DNA from: Clostridium sp.
GTDB lineage: Bacteria; Bacillota; Clostridia; Clostridiales; Clostridiaceae
NCBI RefSeq assembly: GCF_026168755.1
Contig: NZ_JAPFDR010000023.1
Coordinates: 1-42,990, forward strand
DNA length: 42,990 nt
Reading direction: 5' to 3'
Shown here: positions 7,438-16,703 of the stretch, one piece after another
Layout of the letters: each line of letters begins with the position of its first letter
Numbering within the stretch: the first letter of the stretch is position 1
Position numbers and translations under genes: made by a program
The notes under the pieces: generated by a model
Told to the model about the DNA's origin: nothing
Database searches by the model: none
The model's input: only the letters and a program-made list of their open reading frames with translations

Positions 7438-8067
7438 ATGGACAAAAAGAAAAATGTTTCTATGGCAGTAATTAAAAGATTACCAAAATACCATAGATAT
7501 TTGAAAGAGTTAATGAGAAATGAAGTAGATAGAATTTCATCTAAAGAATTAGGTGAAAAAATTGGATTTACAGCATCTCAAATAAGACAAGATTTAAATA
7601 ATTTTGGAGACTTTGGACAACAGGGGTACGGATATAATGTAAAAGAGCTATATAAACAAATAAGTTTAATTTTAGGATTAGATAAAGAATATACAGGAGT
7701 AATAATTGGGGCAGGTAATTTAGGTCAGGCAATTGCAAACTATAATAGATTTTCCGAATCTGGTTTATCTATTGAGTGTATTTTTGATGCTAATCCAAAG
7801 CTTATAGGAATGAGAATTAGAGATATTGAAATTAAAGATATAGATACATTAGCTCAATACTTACAAGAAAAGACTGTAGATATTGGAATTATATGCGTTC
7901 CAAGAATTAATGCACAAAAAGTTACTGATATGCTAGTTAGGGGTGGAGTGAAAGGGATTTGGAACTTTGCACCTGTAGATTTAGTTGTACCTGATGAAGT
8001 GAAGGTAGAAAATGTTCATTTATCAGAAAGTTTATTAACTTTAGTATATCTGATGAAAGAGAATTAA
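7438..8067 (+). CDS. rex: Redox-sensing transcriptional repressor Rex
   Basis: A 209-residue repressor that binds DNA when NAD+ is high and leaves it when NADH accumulates. The N-terminal winged helix contains the segment TASQIRQDLNNFG, typical of Rex. The Rossmann fold carries GAGNLGQAIA at about residues 92-101. The start is preceded by AAGGAG. A possible extended -10 (TG-T-TATTAT, 7068+300 region at 7368-7376) lies upstream. A strong terminator follows directly, so rex is separate from the crt operon it is expected to control. Confidence 0.96.
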   Translation: MDKKKNVSMAVIKRLPKYHRYLKELMRNEVDRISSKELGEKIGFTASQIRQDLNNFGDFGQQGYGYNVKELYKQISLILGLDKEYTGVIIGAGNLGQAIANYNRFSESGLSIECIFDANPKLIGMRIRDIEIKDIDTLAQYLQEKTVDIGIICVPRINAQKVTDMLVRGGVKGIWNFAPVDLVVPDEVKVENVHLSESLLTLVYLMKEN

Positions 8068-8104
8068 AATAGTTGTTGCTTAAGAGCAACAACTATTTTT
8101 TTTG
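8068..8104 (+). terminator. rex terminator
   Basis: AATAGTTGTTGCT (8068-8080) pairs with AGCAACAACTATT (8085-8097), followed by a T run. From here to the promoter at 8297 (about 190 bp) I see only A/T-rich sequence with one weak inverted repeat, TTAACAT (8166-8172) with ATGTTAA (8195-8201). Confidence 0.92.
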
Positions 8105-8296
8105 TACAAGAAGCTATAAAGATCTTGAAATGGTAAGAAAAGTTGTATCAATTAAAATTAAAAAATTAACATTAGTAAGTATATGTAGTCATAGATGTTA
8201 ATAATTATACAATGCAAAGTAGGAAGAATGTAGAAAACGTATTCGTAGAAATAGATTGAATAAATGTAATTTATATACTAATTAAGAAAATATTAA

Positions 8297-8325
8297 TTGC
8301 AAATGATAAATTTAGATATTATAAT
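8297..8325 (+). promoter_or_regulatory. Promoter of the crt-bcd-etfBA operon
   Basis: TTGCAA (8297-8302), 17-nt spacer, TATAAT (8320-8325). The start would be near 8332, giving a leader of about 130 nt. That leader includes a stem AGAATCTT (8349-8356) with AAGATTCT (8391-8398) next to the Rex site. Confidence 0.7.
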
Positions 8326-8398
8326 TATAAGTGAGTTAAGATTATTCAGAATCTTCTAACCAAAGAAAAAGAAAAAAGAGAGTTTTTTTTAAGATTCT

Positions 8399-8416
8399 TT
8401 GTTAATTATCTAACAA
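8399..8416 (+). promoter_or_regulatory. Rex operator upstream of crt
   Basis: TTGTTAATTATCTAACAA differs at one base from the clostridial Rex consensus TTGTTAA-N4-TTAACAA. It lies about 70 nt downstream of the predicted start, so Rex would block elongation rather than polymerase binding unless a second, unseen promoter overlaps it. Confidence 0.85.
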
Positions 8417-8463
8417 TAAAGGGGTATTTATGGTATAGATTGGGTATGATAGGAGGAGATTTT

Positions 8464-9273
8464 ATGGAAATTAAAAATGTTATTTTAAAGGAAGAGTTAA
8501 AGAATATAACTCTTGAGAAGGATGGAAATTTAGCTGTTATAACAATAAACAGACCCAAAGCATTAAACGCTCTAAATTCAGATACTTTGAAGGATTTAGA
8601 TTTAGCTATTACAAATATTGAGAAAGATAGTAATGTTTATTGTGTAATACTTACAGGATCAGGGGAAAAATCTTTTGTTGCTGGGGCAGATATATCTGAA
8701 ATGAAGTATTTAGATTCTAAAGGTGGAGAGGAATTTGGTATTTTAGGTAATAGAGTATTTAGAAGATTAGAGAATTTAGACAAGCCTGTTATAGCTGCAA
8801 TTTCAGGATTTGCTTTAGGTGGAGGTTGTGAACTTGCTATGGCATGTGATATAAGAATAGCTTCAGAAAAAGCAAAGTTTGCTCAACCAGAAGCTGGACT
8901 TGGAATTACACCAGGATTTGGAGGGACTCAAAGATTACCTAGAATAGTTGGTTTAGGAAAGGCTAAAGAATTAATTTATACTTGTGCAATGATTAATGCT
9001 GAAGAAGCTTTAAGAATTGGGTTAGTTAATAAAGTTGTTCCAGTAGAAAGTTTAATGGAAGAAGCTAAAAAAATGGCATCTACTATTTGTGCCAATGCGC
9101 CAATAGCAGTTAAGCTTTGTAAGGATGCCATTAATAGGGGTATGCAAGTAGATATAGATAAAGCTATTGAAATTGAAGCAGAAGATTTCGGTAAATGCTT
9201 TGATTCTGAAGATCAAGTGGAAGGAATGACTGCATTCTTAGAAAGAAGAGCAAAGAACTTCCAAAATAAGTAG
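8464..9273 (+). CDS. crt: 3-hydroxybutyryl-CoA dehydratase (crotonase)
   Basis: Dehydrates 3-hydroxybutyryl-CoA to crotonyl-CoA in the C4 (butyrate/butanol) pathway. The crotonase fold is seen from INRPKALNALN, the oxyanion-hole segment VAGADISEM, and GGGCELAMACD; the catalytic glutamates lie in GGGCELAMACD and AQPEAGLG. I start at ATG 8464, with AGGAGGAG just upstream, rather than the in-frame ATG at 8440, which would include that ribosome site. At 269 residues it is slightly longer than the usual ~260, because of an extra segment near residues 9-20. It is the first gene of the operon with bcd, etfB and etfA. Confidence 0.96.
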   Translation: MEIKNVILKEELKNITLEKDGNLAVITINRPKALNALNSDTLKDLDLAITNIEKDSNVYCVILTGSGEKSFVAGADISEMKYLDSKGGEEFGILGNRVFRRLENLDKPVIAAISGFALGGGCELAMACDIRIASEKAKFAQPEAGLGITPGFGGTQRLPRIVGLGKAKELIYTCAMINAEEALRIGLVNKVVPVESLMEEAKKMASTICANAPIAVKLCKDAINRGMQVDIDKAIEIEAEDFGKCFDSEDQVEGMTAFLERRAKNFQNK

Positions 9274-9350
9274 TTATTTAATTAAATTTAAATATATAAG
9301 CAAGTGTATTGTACACATAAATGAGGGTATTGCAGGGAGGTAAAAAAGCA

Positions 9351-10490
9351 ATGAATTTTGGATTAACTAGAGAACAAGAGTTAGTAAGACAAATGGTAAG
9401 AGAATTTGCAGTTAATGAAGTAAAACCAATAGCTGCTGAAATTGATGAAACAGAAAGATTTCCAATGGAAAATGTAAAGAAAATGGCTGAACTAGGAATG
9501 ATGGGTATACCATTTCCTAAAGAGTTAGGTGGAGCTGGTGGAGATGTATTATCATATATCATCTCAGTAGAAGAATTATCAAAAGTTTGTGGAACAACAG
9601 GGGTTATTGTTTCAGCTCATACTTCGCTTTGTGCTTCATTAATATATGAAAACGGAACTCCAGCACAAAAAGAAAAATATTTAGTACCACTTGCTAAAGG
9701 CGAAAAGATCGGTGCTTTTGGTTTAACTGAACCGGGTGCAGGTACAGATGCTGCAGGACAACAAACTACAGCTGTATTAGATGGAGATAATTATATTTTA
9801 AATGGTTCTAAGATATTCATCACAAATGGTGGTGTTGCTGAGACTTTCATAGTATTTGCTATGACTGATAAGTCACAAGGAACTAGAGGAATATCAGCTT
9901 TCATAGTTGAAAAAGGCTTCCCTGGATTCTCAATTGGTAAAAAAGAAGATAAGTTAGGAATTAGAGCATCTTCTACAACTGAGCTTATATTTGAAAACTG
10001 TATAGTTCCAAAAGAAAACTTAATTGGTAAAGAAGGTAAGGGATTTGGTATAGCAATGAAAACTCTTGATGGAGGAAGAATTGGTATAGCTGCTCAAGCT
10101 TTAGGAATTGCAGAAGGAGCTTATGAGGAAACTATTAAATATATGAAAGAAAGAAAACAATTTGGTAGATCTTTATCAGCATTCCAAGGATTACAATGGA
10201 TGATTGCTGAGATGGAAACAAAAATTGAAGCTGCTAAGTTATTAGTTTATAAAGCTGCATGGCTTAAACAAAATAAGCTTCCGTATTCAGTAGATGCTGC
10301 CAAAGCAAAATTATTTGCTGCTGAAGTTGCTATGGATGTAACAACTAAGGCTGTTCAACTTCATGGTGGATACGGATATACTAAGGAATATCCGGTTGAA
10401 AGAATGATGAGAGATGCTAAAATAACTGAAATCTATGAAGGAACTTCAGAAGTTCAAAAGATGGTTATTGCAGGCGCTGCATTAAGATAA
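9351..10490 (+). CDS. bcd: Butyryl-CoA dehydrogenase
   Basis: An FAD-dependent short-chain acyl-CoA dehydrogenase of 379 residues that reduces crotonyl-CoA to butyryl-CoA. The ACAD signatures GAFGLTEPGAGTD and QLHGGYGYTKEYPVERMMRD are present. The catalytic glutamate is in the C-terminal EIYEGTSEVQ segment. With EtfAB it forms the flavin-based electron-bifurcating complex that couples crotonyl-CoA reduction by NADH to ferredoxin reduction. ATG 9351 is preceded by GGGAGG (9335-9340); an in-frame ATG at 9321 lies upstream of that site and is unlikely. The following etfB is 15 nt away. Confidence 0.97.
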   Translation: MNFGLTREQELVRQMVREFAVNEVKPIAAEIDETERFPMENVKKMAELGMMGIPFPKELGGAGGDVLSYIISVEELSKVCGTTGVIVSAHTSLCASLIYENGTPAQKEKYLVPLAKGEKIGAFGLTEPGAGTDAAGQQTTAVLDGDNYILNGSKIFITNGGVAETFIVFAMTDKSQGTRGISAFIVEKGFPGFSIGKKEDKLGIRASSTTELIFENCIVPKENLIGKEGKGFGIAMKTLDGGRIGIAAQALGIAEGAYEETIKYMKERKQFGRSLSAFQGLQWMIAEMETKIEAAKLLVYKAAWLKQNKLPYSVDAAKAKLFAAEVAMDVTTKAVQLHGGYGYTKEYPVERMMRDAKITEIYEGTSEVQKMVIAGAALR

Positions 10491-10505
10491 GGGGAGGCTT
10501 TAATA

Positions 10506-11285
10506 ATGAAAATAGTAGTTTGTTTAAAACAAGTACCAGATACAACTGTTGTAAAAATTGATCCAAAAACAGGAACTCTTATAAGAGATGGTGTTCCTTC
10601 AATAATAAATCCAGAAGATAAGCATGCTTTAGAAGCTGCATTACAATTAAAAGACAATTATGGGGCACACGTGACTGTAATTAGCATGGGACCTCCTCAA
10701 GCAAAGAATGCATTAAGAGAAGCTTTGTGTATGGGAGCAGATGAAGCTATTCTTTTAACTGATAGAGCATTTGGAGGAGCTGATACATTAGCAACTTCAA
10801 AAACAATTGCAGCAGCAATTAAAGAATTAGAATACGATATAATTTTTGCTGGAAGACAAGCTATAGATGGAGATACTGCACAAGTTGGACCAGAAATAGC
10901 AGAACACTTAAATGTTCCTCAAGTAACATATGTACAAGATGTTAAAATTGATGAGGATGGATTAATAGTTAATAGAGCATTAGAAGATGGATATGAATTA
11001 ATAAGAGCTCAAACTCCAGTTCTTTTAACAGCAATTGAAGAATTAAATCATCCAAGATATATGAACGTTCAATATATATTTGATACAGTAGATAAAGAAG
11101 TAAAAATGATGACTGCAGCAGATATTGATGTACCAGTTGAAGAACTAGGATTAAAGGGTTCACCAACAAAGGTTAAAAAATCAATGACTAAAGAAGCTAA
11201 GGGCGCAGGAGAAATTGTTAAGGAATCAGCTCCAGAAGCAGTAGCATATGTTTTAGGAAAGTTAAAAGAAAAGCACTATATCTAA
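10506..11285 (+). CDS. etfB: Electron transfer flavoprotein, beta subunit
   Basis: The 259-residue small subunit of the Bcd-Etf complex. The N-terminus MKIVVCLKQVPDT and the internal GRQAIDGDTAQVGPEIAEHL (flavin/adenine-binding) are diagnostic. In the bifurcating complex the beta subunit carries the bifurcating FAD and takes electrons from NADH. It sits tightly between bcd and etfA with a GGGGAGG ribosome site. Confidence 0.97.
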   Translation: MKIVVCLKQVPDTTVVKIDPKTGTLIRDGVPSIINPEDKHALEAALQLKDNYGAHVTVISMGPPQAKNALREALCMGADEAILLTDRAFGGADTLATSKTIAAAIKELEYDIIFAGRQAIDGDTAQVGPEIAEHLNVPQVTYVQDVKIDEDGLIVNRALEDGYELIRAQTPVLLTAIEELNHPRYMNVQYIFDTVDKEVKMMTAADIDVPVEELGLKGSPTKVKKSMTKEAKGAGEIVKESAPEAVAYVLGKLKEKHYI

Positions 11286-11307
11286 GATAATAGGAGGGTA
11301 ATTGGAG

Positions 11308-12336
11308 ATGAATATAGCAGAATATAATGGCGTTTGGGTATTCGCTGAACAAAGAAATGGTGAATTACAAAAGGTTTCTTTAGAAATATTAGGAGAAGGT
11401 AGAAGGTTAGCAGATGAATTAGGAGTTAATCTTACTGCTGTATTATTAGGAAATAATGTAGCTTGTTTAGCTGATATTTTAGGTGAACATGGTGCTGATG
11501 AAATACTAGTAGCTGAACATGAAGAATTAGAAAATTATACAACAGATGGATATACAAAAGTTCTTTGTGATTTAGCAAATGAAAGAAAGCCAGGAATATT
11601 ATTTATTGGAGCTACTTTCATAGGTAGAGATTTAGGTCCAAGAGTTGCAGCTAGACTTTCAACAGGATTAACTGCAGATTGTACATCTTTAGAAGTAGAT
11701 GTTACTAATGGAGATTTACTTGCAACAAGACCTGCATTTGGTGGTAACTTAATGGCAACAATTGCTTGTCCGAATCATAGACCACAAATGGCTACAGTAA
11801 GACCAGGAGTATTTTCAAAATTAACTGAAAAGAAAGAGAATTATAATATAGAAAAGGTTGAGGTTAATTTAGAAGCATCAGATATTAGAACTACAGTTTT
11901 AGAAATAGTTAAAGCTAACAAAGATATAGTTGATATCAGCGAAGCTAAAGTTATAGTTGCTGGTGGTAGAGGAGTTGGAAGTAAAGAAAACTTTGAACTT
12001 TTAAAAGAGTTAGCAACTGTTTTAGGAGGAGTTGTTGGTGCATCAAGAGGTGCAGTAGATAAAGGATGGGTAGAAAGAGATTATCAAGTTGGACAAACTG
12101 GTAAGACTGTAAGACCAACAATATATATTGCTTGTGGTATTTCAGGGGCAATTCAACATGTTGCTGGTATGCAAGAAGCAGATATGATAATAGCTATTAA
12201 TAAAGATGAAACTGCTCCAATTATGAAGGTTGCTGATTACGCCATAGTTGGTGATTTAAATAAGGTTATACCAGAAATGGTAAACAAGTTAAAAGAATCT
12301 GTAGAAACTGAAGAACCGTTAGTTTGCAGAGTTTAA
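11308..12336 (+). CDS. etfA: Electron transfer flavoprotein, alpha subunit
   Basis: The large Etf subunit, 342 residues. The C-terminal FAD-binding domain shows VVAGGRGVG, GASRGAVDKGW, GQTGKTVRP and the YIACGISGAIQHVAGM signature. I choose ATG 11308, 9 nt after AGGAGGG; the in-frame TTG at 11302 is too close to that site. It ends the crt-bcd-etfBA run; the gene after it is separated by about 200 nt. Confidence 0.97.
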   Translation: MNIAEYNGVWVFAEQRNGELQKVSLEILGEGRRLADELGVNLTAVLLGNNVACLADILGEHGADEILVAEHEELENYTTDGYTKVLCDLANERKPGILFIGATFIGRDLGPRVAARLSTGLTADCTSLEVDVTNGDLLATRPAFGGNLMATIACPNHRPQMATVRPGVFSKLTEKKENYNIEKVEVNLEASDIRTTVLEIVKANKDIVDISEAKVIVAGGRGVGSKENFELLKELATVLGGVVGASRGAVDKGWVERDYQVGQTGKTVRPTIYIACGISGAIQHVAGMQEADMIIAINKDETAPIMKVADYAIVGDLNKVIPEMVNKLKESVETEEPLVCRV

Positions 12337-12400
12337 TATAGTATGGGTAAAAGGTATAAAATTATATAAATAAAAATGGGATATTTGAGAATTAATAAGG

Positions 12401-12516
12401 TGAAAAATTAATAAGTACTTAATTTGAAGTAAAATATGTTTAAAATTTTAATTTCTAACTTCCAAATTTTAATTTCTATGTTAATAACTAATAATGAGTT
12501 ACTTTTAATTTTTCAC
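12401..12516 (+). repeat. Inverted and direct repeats between etfA and hbd
   Basis: An imperfect inverted repeat has GTGAAAAATTAATAAGTA at about 12401-12418 and TACTTTTAATTTTTCAC at about 12500-12516. Between the arms, AAATTTTAATTTCTA occurs twice in tandem (about 12445-12485). There is no T tract after the right arm. It may fold as an intercistronic RNA hairpin that separates hbd expression from etfA. Confidence 0.5.
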
Positions 12517-12538
12517 TTAATAAAGGAGAGAGATTATT

Positions 12539-13387
12539 ATGGAAAAGATTTTTGTTTTAGGTGCGGGAACTATGGGTGCTGGAATAGTTCAAGCTTTTGC
12601 TCAAAAGGGTTATGAAGTTATCGTTAGAGATATAAAGGATGAGTTTGTTGAAAGAGGACTTGCTGGAATCAATAAGAGCTTATCTAAATTAGTTTCTAAG
12701 GGAAAGATGACAGAGGAAGCTAAGGAAGAGATATTATCTAGGATTTCAGGAACTACTGACATGAATTTAGCTGCAGACTGTGACTTAGTTGTTGAAGCTG
12801 CAATTGAAAATATGAAAATTAAAAAAGAAATATTTGCTGAGTTAGATAAGATTTGTAAGCCAGAAACTATTTTAGCTTCAAATACTTCTTCTTTATCAAT
12901 AACAGAAGTTGCTTCAGCAACTAGTAGACCAGAAAAGGTTATAGGAATGCATTTCTTTAACCCAGCCCCAGTAATGAAGCTTGTTGAAATTATTAGGGGT
13001 ATGGCTACATCACAAGAAACTTTTGATGCTGTTAAGGAATTATCTTTAGCAATTGGTAAGGAGCCAGTAGAAGTAGCAGAAGCACCAGGATTTGTAGTTA
13101 ATAGAATACTTATCCCAATGATTAACGAAGCTTCATTTATTCTTCAAGAGGGAATTGCATCAGTTGAAGACATAGATACAGCTATGAAATTTGGTGCAAA
13201 TCACCCAATGGGACCTTTAGCATTAGGAGATTTAATTGGATTAGATGTTTGTTTAGCTATCATGGATGTTTTATATAATGAAACAGGAGATACTAAATAT
13301 AGAGCTAGTAGCACTTTAAGAAAATATGTTAGAGCTGGATGGTTAGGTAGAAAAACTGGAAGGGGATTCTACAATTATAATGCTTAA
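12539..13387 (+). CDS. hbd: 3-hydroxybutyryl-CoA dehydrogenase
   Basis: Reduces acetoacetyl-CoA to 3-hydroxybutyryl-CoA, the step before Crt. At 282 residues it matches clostridial Hbd. The Rossmann motif [14 protein letters not shown] is at residues 7-20, the catalytic His region reads [10 protein letters not shown], and the C-terminal domain has [13 protein letters not shown] and [11 protein letters not shown]. The ribosome site is GGAGAG. The gene ends with its own terminator. Thiolase, which usually precedes this step, is not in the window. Confidence 0.97.
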   Translation: MEKIFVLGAGTMGAGIVQAFAQKGYEVIVRDIKDEFVERGLAGINKSLSKLVSKGKMTEEAKEEILSRISGTTDMNLAADCDLVVEAAIENMKIKKEIFAELDKICKPETILASNTSSLSITEVASATSRPEKVIGMHFFNPAPVMKLVEIIRGMATSQETFDAVKELSLAIGKEPVEVAEAPGFVVNRILIPMINEASFILQEGIASVEDIDTAMKFGANHPMGPLALGDLIGLDVCLAIMDVLYNETGDTKYRASSTLRKYVRAGWLGRKTGRGFYNYNA

Positions 13388-13448
13388 TTGATTTTATAAA
13401 ATATTTGCTTGTATATTTAAAAAGAATAAAAATGAGATTTGATTTAAT

Positions 13449-13491
13449 AATAAAAGGTAATTGCTGATGGGTAGTTACCTTTTATTGTTTT
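13449..13491 (+). terminator. hbd terminator
   Basis: AATAAAAGGTAA (13449-13460) pairs exactly with TTACCTTTTATT (13475-13486), then TGTTTT. Confidence 0.85.
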
Positions 13492-13549
13492 ATGATATAA
13501 TTGTAATAAAATTTTATGATACAAATGTGTATCAGGGAGGAATTTATGT

Positions 13550-13930
13550 ATGGAAGAAAATAATAAGAGAGTGTTTAATTTTTATGGAGAGATAGAAATT
13601 CCACAATCATTAATGGCTTTTGTGAGTAGAAATGAGCGAGCTTTATTTGCTGTAAAGACTGTTAGAGATGCGGCATTATTTACAAATAAAAAAGTATTAA
13701 TATGTGATAAACAAGGTATTACTGGAAAAAAGACTGAGTATTATGCAATACCTTATAACAAGATAGTAACTTATGCAATAGAGACAGCAGGGCATTTTGA
13801 TATTGATTCTGAAATTAAGTTATTTTTAACAGGAGGAATAGAAATAGAAATGCAATTCTTAAGAGGTAAAAATATGGATCAACTTCTTGGAAAGGTATTT
13901 AATGTTATAAATGAATATGTAACTTTATAA
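13550..13930 (+). CDS. Bacterial PH-domain protein
   Basis: A 126-residue soluble protein with the pattern of the bacterial Pleckstrin-homology family: a short beta-rich domain with FTNKKVLICDKQGITGKK, YAIPYNKIVTYAIET and a final amphipathic helix. The function of these proteins is largely unknown. GGGAGG precedes it. The ATG at 13546 in another frame meets a stop after five codons, which settles the start at 13550. It may be co-transcribed with the next gene 36 nt away. Confidence 0.8.
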   Translation: MEENNKRVFNFYGEIEIPQSLMAFVSRNERALFAVKTVRDAALFTNKKVLICDKQGITGKKTEYYAIPYNKIVTYAIETAGHFDIDSEIKLFLTGGIEIEMQFLRGKNMDQLLGKVFNVINEYVTL

Positions 13931-13966
13931 AAATTTTAATTTAAGATAGAAAGAGAGAATAGTTAA

Positions 13967-14389
13967 ATGTTATTAGAAAACACAATGAAATATTACGATA
14001 AAAAGTATGATTTGAACTGTGCTGAATGTATTCTTGTAGCGGCTAATGAAGAGTATAACTTAAATATTTCTAAACAAACTTTAATGACTATGGCATCATT
14101 TGGTGGTGGAATGGCTATAGGAAGCACATGCGGTGCAGCAACAGGTGCAATAGCAACTTTAGGTATTATGTTTACTGATGATAGAGGGCATAATAGTCCT
14201 CATGTAAGAGAAATGACAGGTAAATTTTTAAGTGAATTTAATAGAAGAATGGAAACGTTAGATTGTATACCGCTAAAGGAAAAATATTATGATGCTGAGA
14301 GAAGATGTGAAAAGATGATGATTGTATCAGCTGAGGTTCTAGAGGAAATAATAAATGAATATAAGCAATTATACTCAATAAATAGATAA
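13967..14389 (+). CDS. C-GCAxxG-C-C family protein
   Basis: A 140-residue protein with the cysteine pattern that names the family: NCAEC near residue 20, GSTCGAATGAI at about residues 51-61, then single cysteines in LDC and RRCE. The family is thought to be redox-active or metal-binding, but its reaction is unknown. The ribosome site AGAGAGA is weak but suitably spaced. Confidence 0.85.
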   Translation: MLLENTMKYYDKKYDLNCAECILVAANEEYNLNISKQTLMTMASFGGGMAIGSTCGAATGAIATLGIMFTDDRGHNSPHVREMTGKFLSEFNRRMETLDCIPLKEKYYDAERRCEKMMIVSAEVLEEIINEYKQLYSINR

Positions 14390-14561
14390 GTTTAGCAGTC
14401 TAAGTTTTATTATTGAAAAATCATATTACTTAATATAGTATAATAAATATAGACTATTTATTAATAATAATTTTCTATGGAATATAAAATTATAAACTTA
14501 GAAAAAATAAAAAAATAGTAATTATAATTTTATGGGTTATCATAAATAATGAGGTGTAAAT

Positions 14562-15485
14562 ATGAATTATACAAATATAATAGAGAAAGAGAATTCAGTA
14601 ATATTAGATAATGTTAAAGATTTTAATATAAAACAAATATTAGAATGTGGTCAATGCTTTAGATGGGAAAGAATTAGTGATACAAATTACATAATTGTTG
14701 CATATAGAAGAGTTATAGAAGTTATTCAAGATGGAAGCAAAGTAATAATTCTTAATACTAATATGAAAGATTTTGATGAAATATGGAAGGATTACTTTGA
14801 TTTAAATGTCAATTATGAAGAGGTAAAAGAAGAATTATCAAAAGATGAGCTTTTAAAGAAGAGTGTTGAATTTGGTTATGGTATAAGAATATTAAATCAA
14901 GATCCTTTTGAGATGTTAATAAGCTTTATAATATCTGCAAGAAATAGTATTCCTTCAATAATGAAAACTATTAAAAAGATATCTGAAAGATGGGGAGATA
15001 AAATTGAGTATAAAGGAAATGTATATTATGCTTTTCCAACTCCAGAGCAATTAAAGGAAGCAACTTTAGAAGAAATAAAGGAAACAGGAGCATCTTTTAG
15101 AAGTAAATACATAATAGATACTATATTAAAAGTTAATGATGCAATTGAAGCTAAAAATAATGGAACTTTAAATGAAGAATTACAACAATTTGATTTGGAG
15201 TATATAAAGTCATTACCAGTTGATGAATGTCATAAAGCTCTTCAAAACTTTATGGGTGTAGGAGCTAAAGTTGCTGATTGCATAATGTTATTTTCAATGA
15301 GCAAGCATTCAGCTTTTCCAGTTGATGTATGGATAAAGAGAGCAATGATTCATTTTTACTTAGCACCAGATGTATCATTAAATAAGATAAGAGTTTTTGG
15401 TAGAGATAAATTTGGAGAGCTTGCAGGCCTTGCACAACAATACTTATTTTATTATGCAAGAGAAAATAATATAAAAGTTGAGTAA
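14562..15485 (+). CDS. ogg: 8-oxoguanine DNA glycosylase (OGG1-like)
   Basis: A base-excision repair enzyme that removes 8-oxoguanine and should have AP-lyase activity. At 307 residues it has the OGG1 layout: an N-terminal TBP-like domain (FNIKQILECGQCFRW), then a helix-hairpin-helix. The catalytic lysine is Lys236 in GVGAKVADC and the catalytic aspartate Asp255 in FPVDVWI. Their 19-residue spacing equals that of Lys249 and Asp268 in human OGG1. The ribosome site is GAGGTG. It lies in a monocistronic position in a 170-nt A/T-rich spacer. Confidence 0.93.
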   Translation: MNYTNIIEKENSVILDNVKDFNIKQILECGQCFRWERISDTNYIIVAYRRVIEVIQDGSKVIILNTNMKDFDEIWKDYFDLNVNYEEVKEELSKDELLKKSVEFGYGIRILNQDPFEMLISFIISARNSIPSIMKTIKKISERWGDKIEYKGNVYYAFPTPEQLKEATLEEIKETGASFRSKYIIDTILKVNDAIEAKNNGTLNEELQQFDLEYIKSLPVDECHKALQNFMGVGAKVADCIMLFSMSKHSAFPVDVWIKRAMIHFYLAPDVSLNKIRVFGRDKFGELAGLAQQYLFYYARENNIKVE

Positions 15486-15627
15486 TTAAAATTATAAAAA
15501 ATATTGGGAAACTAATTTTAGTTTAGGGGGAAATAGAATTTGATAGATAAAAAATAGGAATATATTTAATAATAAGTGGGAAATATAAGGGAAATGATTA
15601 GAATTTAATATATTGAGGGAGATTATT

Positions 15628-16692
15628 ATGAATATAAAAAATAAATTAATATCTATTATATCAAGTATATTAGCTTTAAATTTACTTTTCACTGGATGTA
15701 GCAGTTCGTTAGATAAAGATGTGTCTAGCAAGGACATAGTAACTTATGAAGAAAGTTTAAATACTGAAGCAGGTAAAAATCCTGAGCAATTAGATGTAAA
15801 AAGTATAATGAGTGAGCTTACATCTGATGAATATTTATCTAGAGTTGTTGGAACTGATGAAAATACTAAATCAGCAGAATTTATAAAGAATTACTTTGAA
15901 GCTGCAGGTTTAGAGCCATTTAATGATGGGAGTTTTTATCATGAAGTTTATTTAAATAAAGAAATGAGATCTATATTTAATCCAAATGAAGAAAATAACA
16001 ATAAGGTAAATAATATTATTGGAGTAATAAAGGGAAAGGATAGCTCTAAAGCAGTTGTAATTTCTGCTCATCTTGATCATGTTACTGTAAGAGAAAGAGT
16101 AGGAGAAACATCTAGTAGTGATGATTCAAAAATAAAAGTAACAAAAATTCAAGGAGCTATTGATAATGCTTCAGGAATAGCAGTATTACTTGAATCAGCT
16201 AAAAATTTAACTAAATATTATAAAAATGAGAAACCTGAATATGATATAATTTTCGCTGCTTTTAATGCAGAAGAATTAGGGTTAATAGGGAGTTCAAAAT
16301 TTGTAGAAGAATTTAAGGGGAATTATGAAGATTGGTATAATATAAATATTGATTGTGTAGGCATGAAGGGTAATGAAGGTTTAGCAATTAAAAATACTAG
16401 CCCATTATGTGAAGAATTATATGATGATTTTATAGAGGTATTAGATGAGGATAAAGTTTATTATGAAATGGTTCCATATGCTAGAAATGAAGATGGTAGA
16501 ATAGTAGGTAGTAGTGATCATATGTCATTTAGAAGAGGGAATGATGCATCTTTAGTAATTGGTCAAGATGGAATAGTCGGCATTGTTCATAGTGAATCAG
16601 ATAATATGTCTATAGTGGATTTTGAATTGATAGAGAGTATTAAAGATGCTTTAGTTGATTTCATAATAAAGAATGATAATAAAATTTATTAA
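15628..16692 (+). CDS. Lipoprotein M28-family zinc aminopeptidase
   Basis: A surface-anchored peptidase of 354 residues. The N-terminus is a lipoprotein signal ending in LFTGC (Cys24). The M28 zinc ligands are visible in order: His148 in SAHLDH, Asp in AIDNASGIA, the catalytic EE in FNAEELGL, Asp in NIDCVG, and His in SSDHMSF. Start ATG 15628 is chosen over the in-frame codon at 15613, because GAGGGAG lies between them. It probably releases amino acids from peptides outside the cell; the substrate cannot be told. Confidence 0.9.
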   Translation: MNIKNKLISIISSILALNLLFTGCSSSLDKDVSSKDIVTYEESLNTEAGKNPEQLDVKSIMSELTSDEYLSRVVGTDENTKSAEFIKNYFEAAGLEPFNDGSFYHEVYLNKEMRSIFNPNEENNNKVNNIIGVIKGKDSSKAVVISAHLDHVTVRERVGETSSSDDSKIKVTKIQGAIDNASGIAVLLESAKNLTKYYKNEKPEYDIIFAAFNAEELGLIGSSKFVEEFKGNYEDWYNINIDCVGMKGNEGLAIKNTSPLCEELYDDFIEVLDEDKVYYEMVPYARNEDGRIVGSSDHMSFRRGNDASLVIGQDGIVGIVHSESDNMSIVDFELIESIKDALVDFIIKNDNKIY

Positions 16693-16703
16693 AATTTATT
16701 ATT

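Noticed and set aside
8166..8201. TTAACAT...ATGTTAA inverted repeat in the rex-crt spacer
   Set aside because: Seven-base arms with a 22-nt loop in A/T-rich DNA; it does not match the Rex consensus or a terminator.
12475..12500. Possible second Rex operator (ATGTTAATAACTAATAAT) before hbd
   Set aside because: Only the left half matches; the right half has several mismatches to TTAACAA.
14399..14500. Inverted repeat CTAAGTTT...AAACTTAG before ogg
   Set aside because: Short arms around a long, almost pure A/T insert; chance pairing is likely in this composition.
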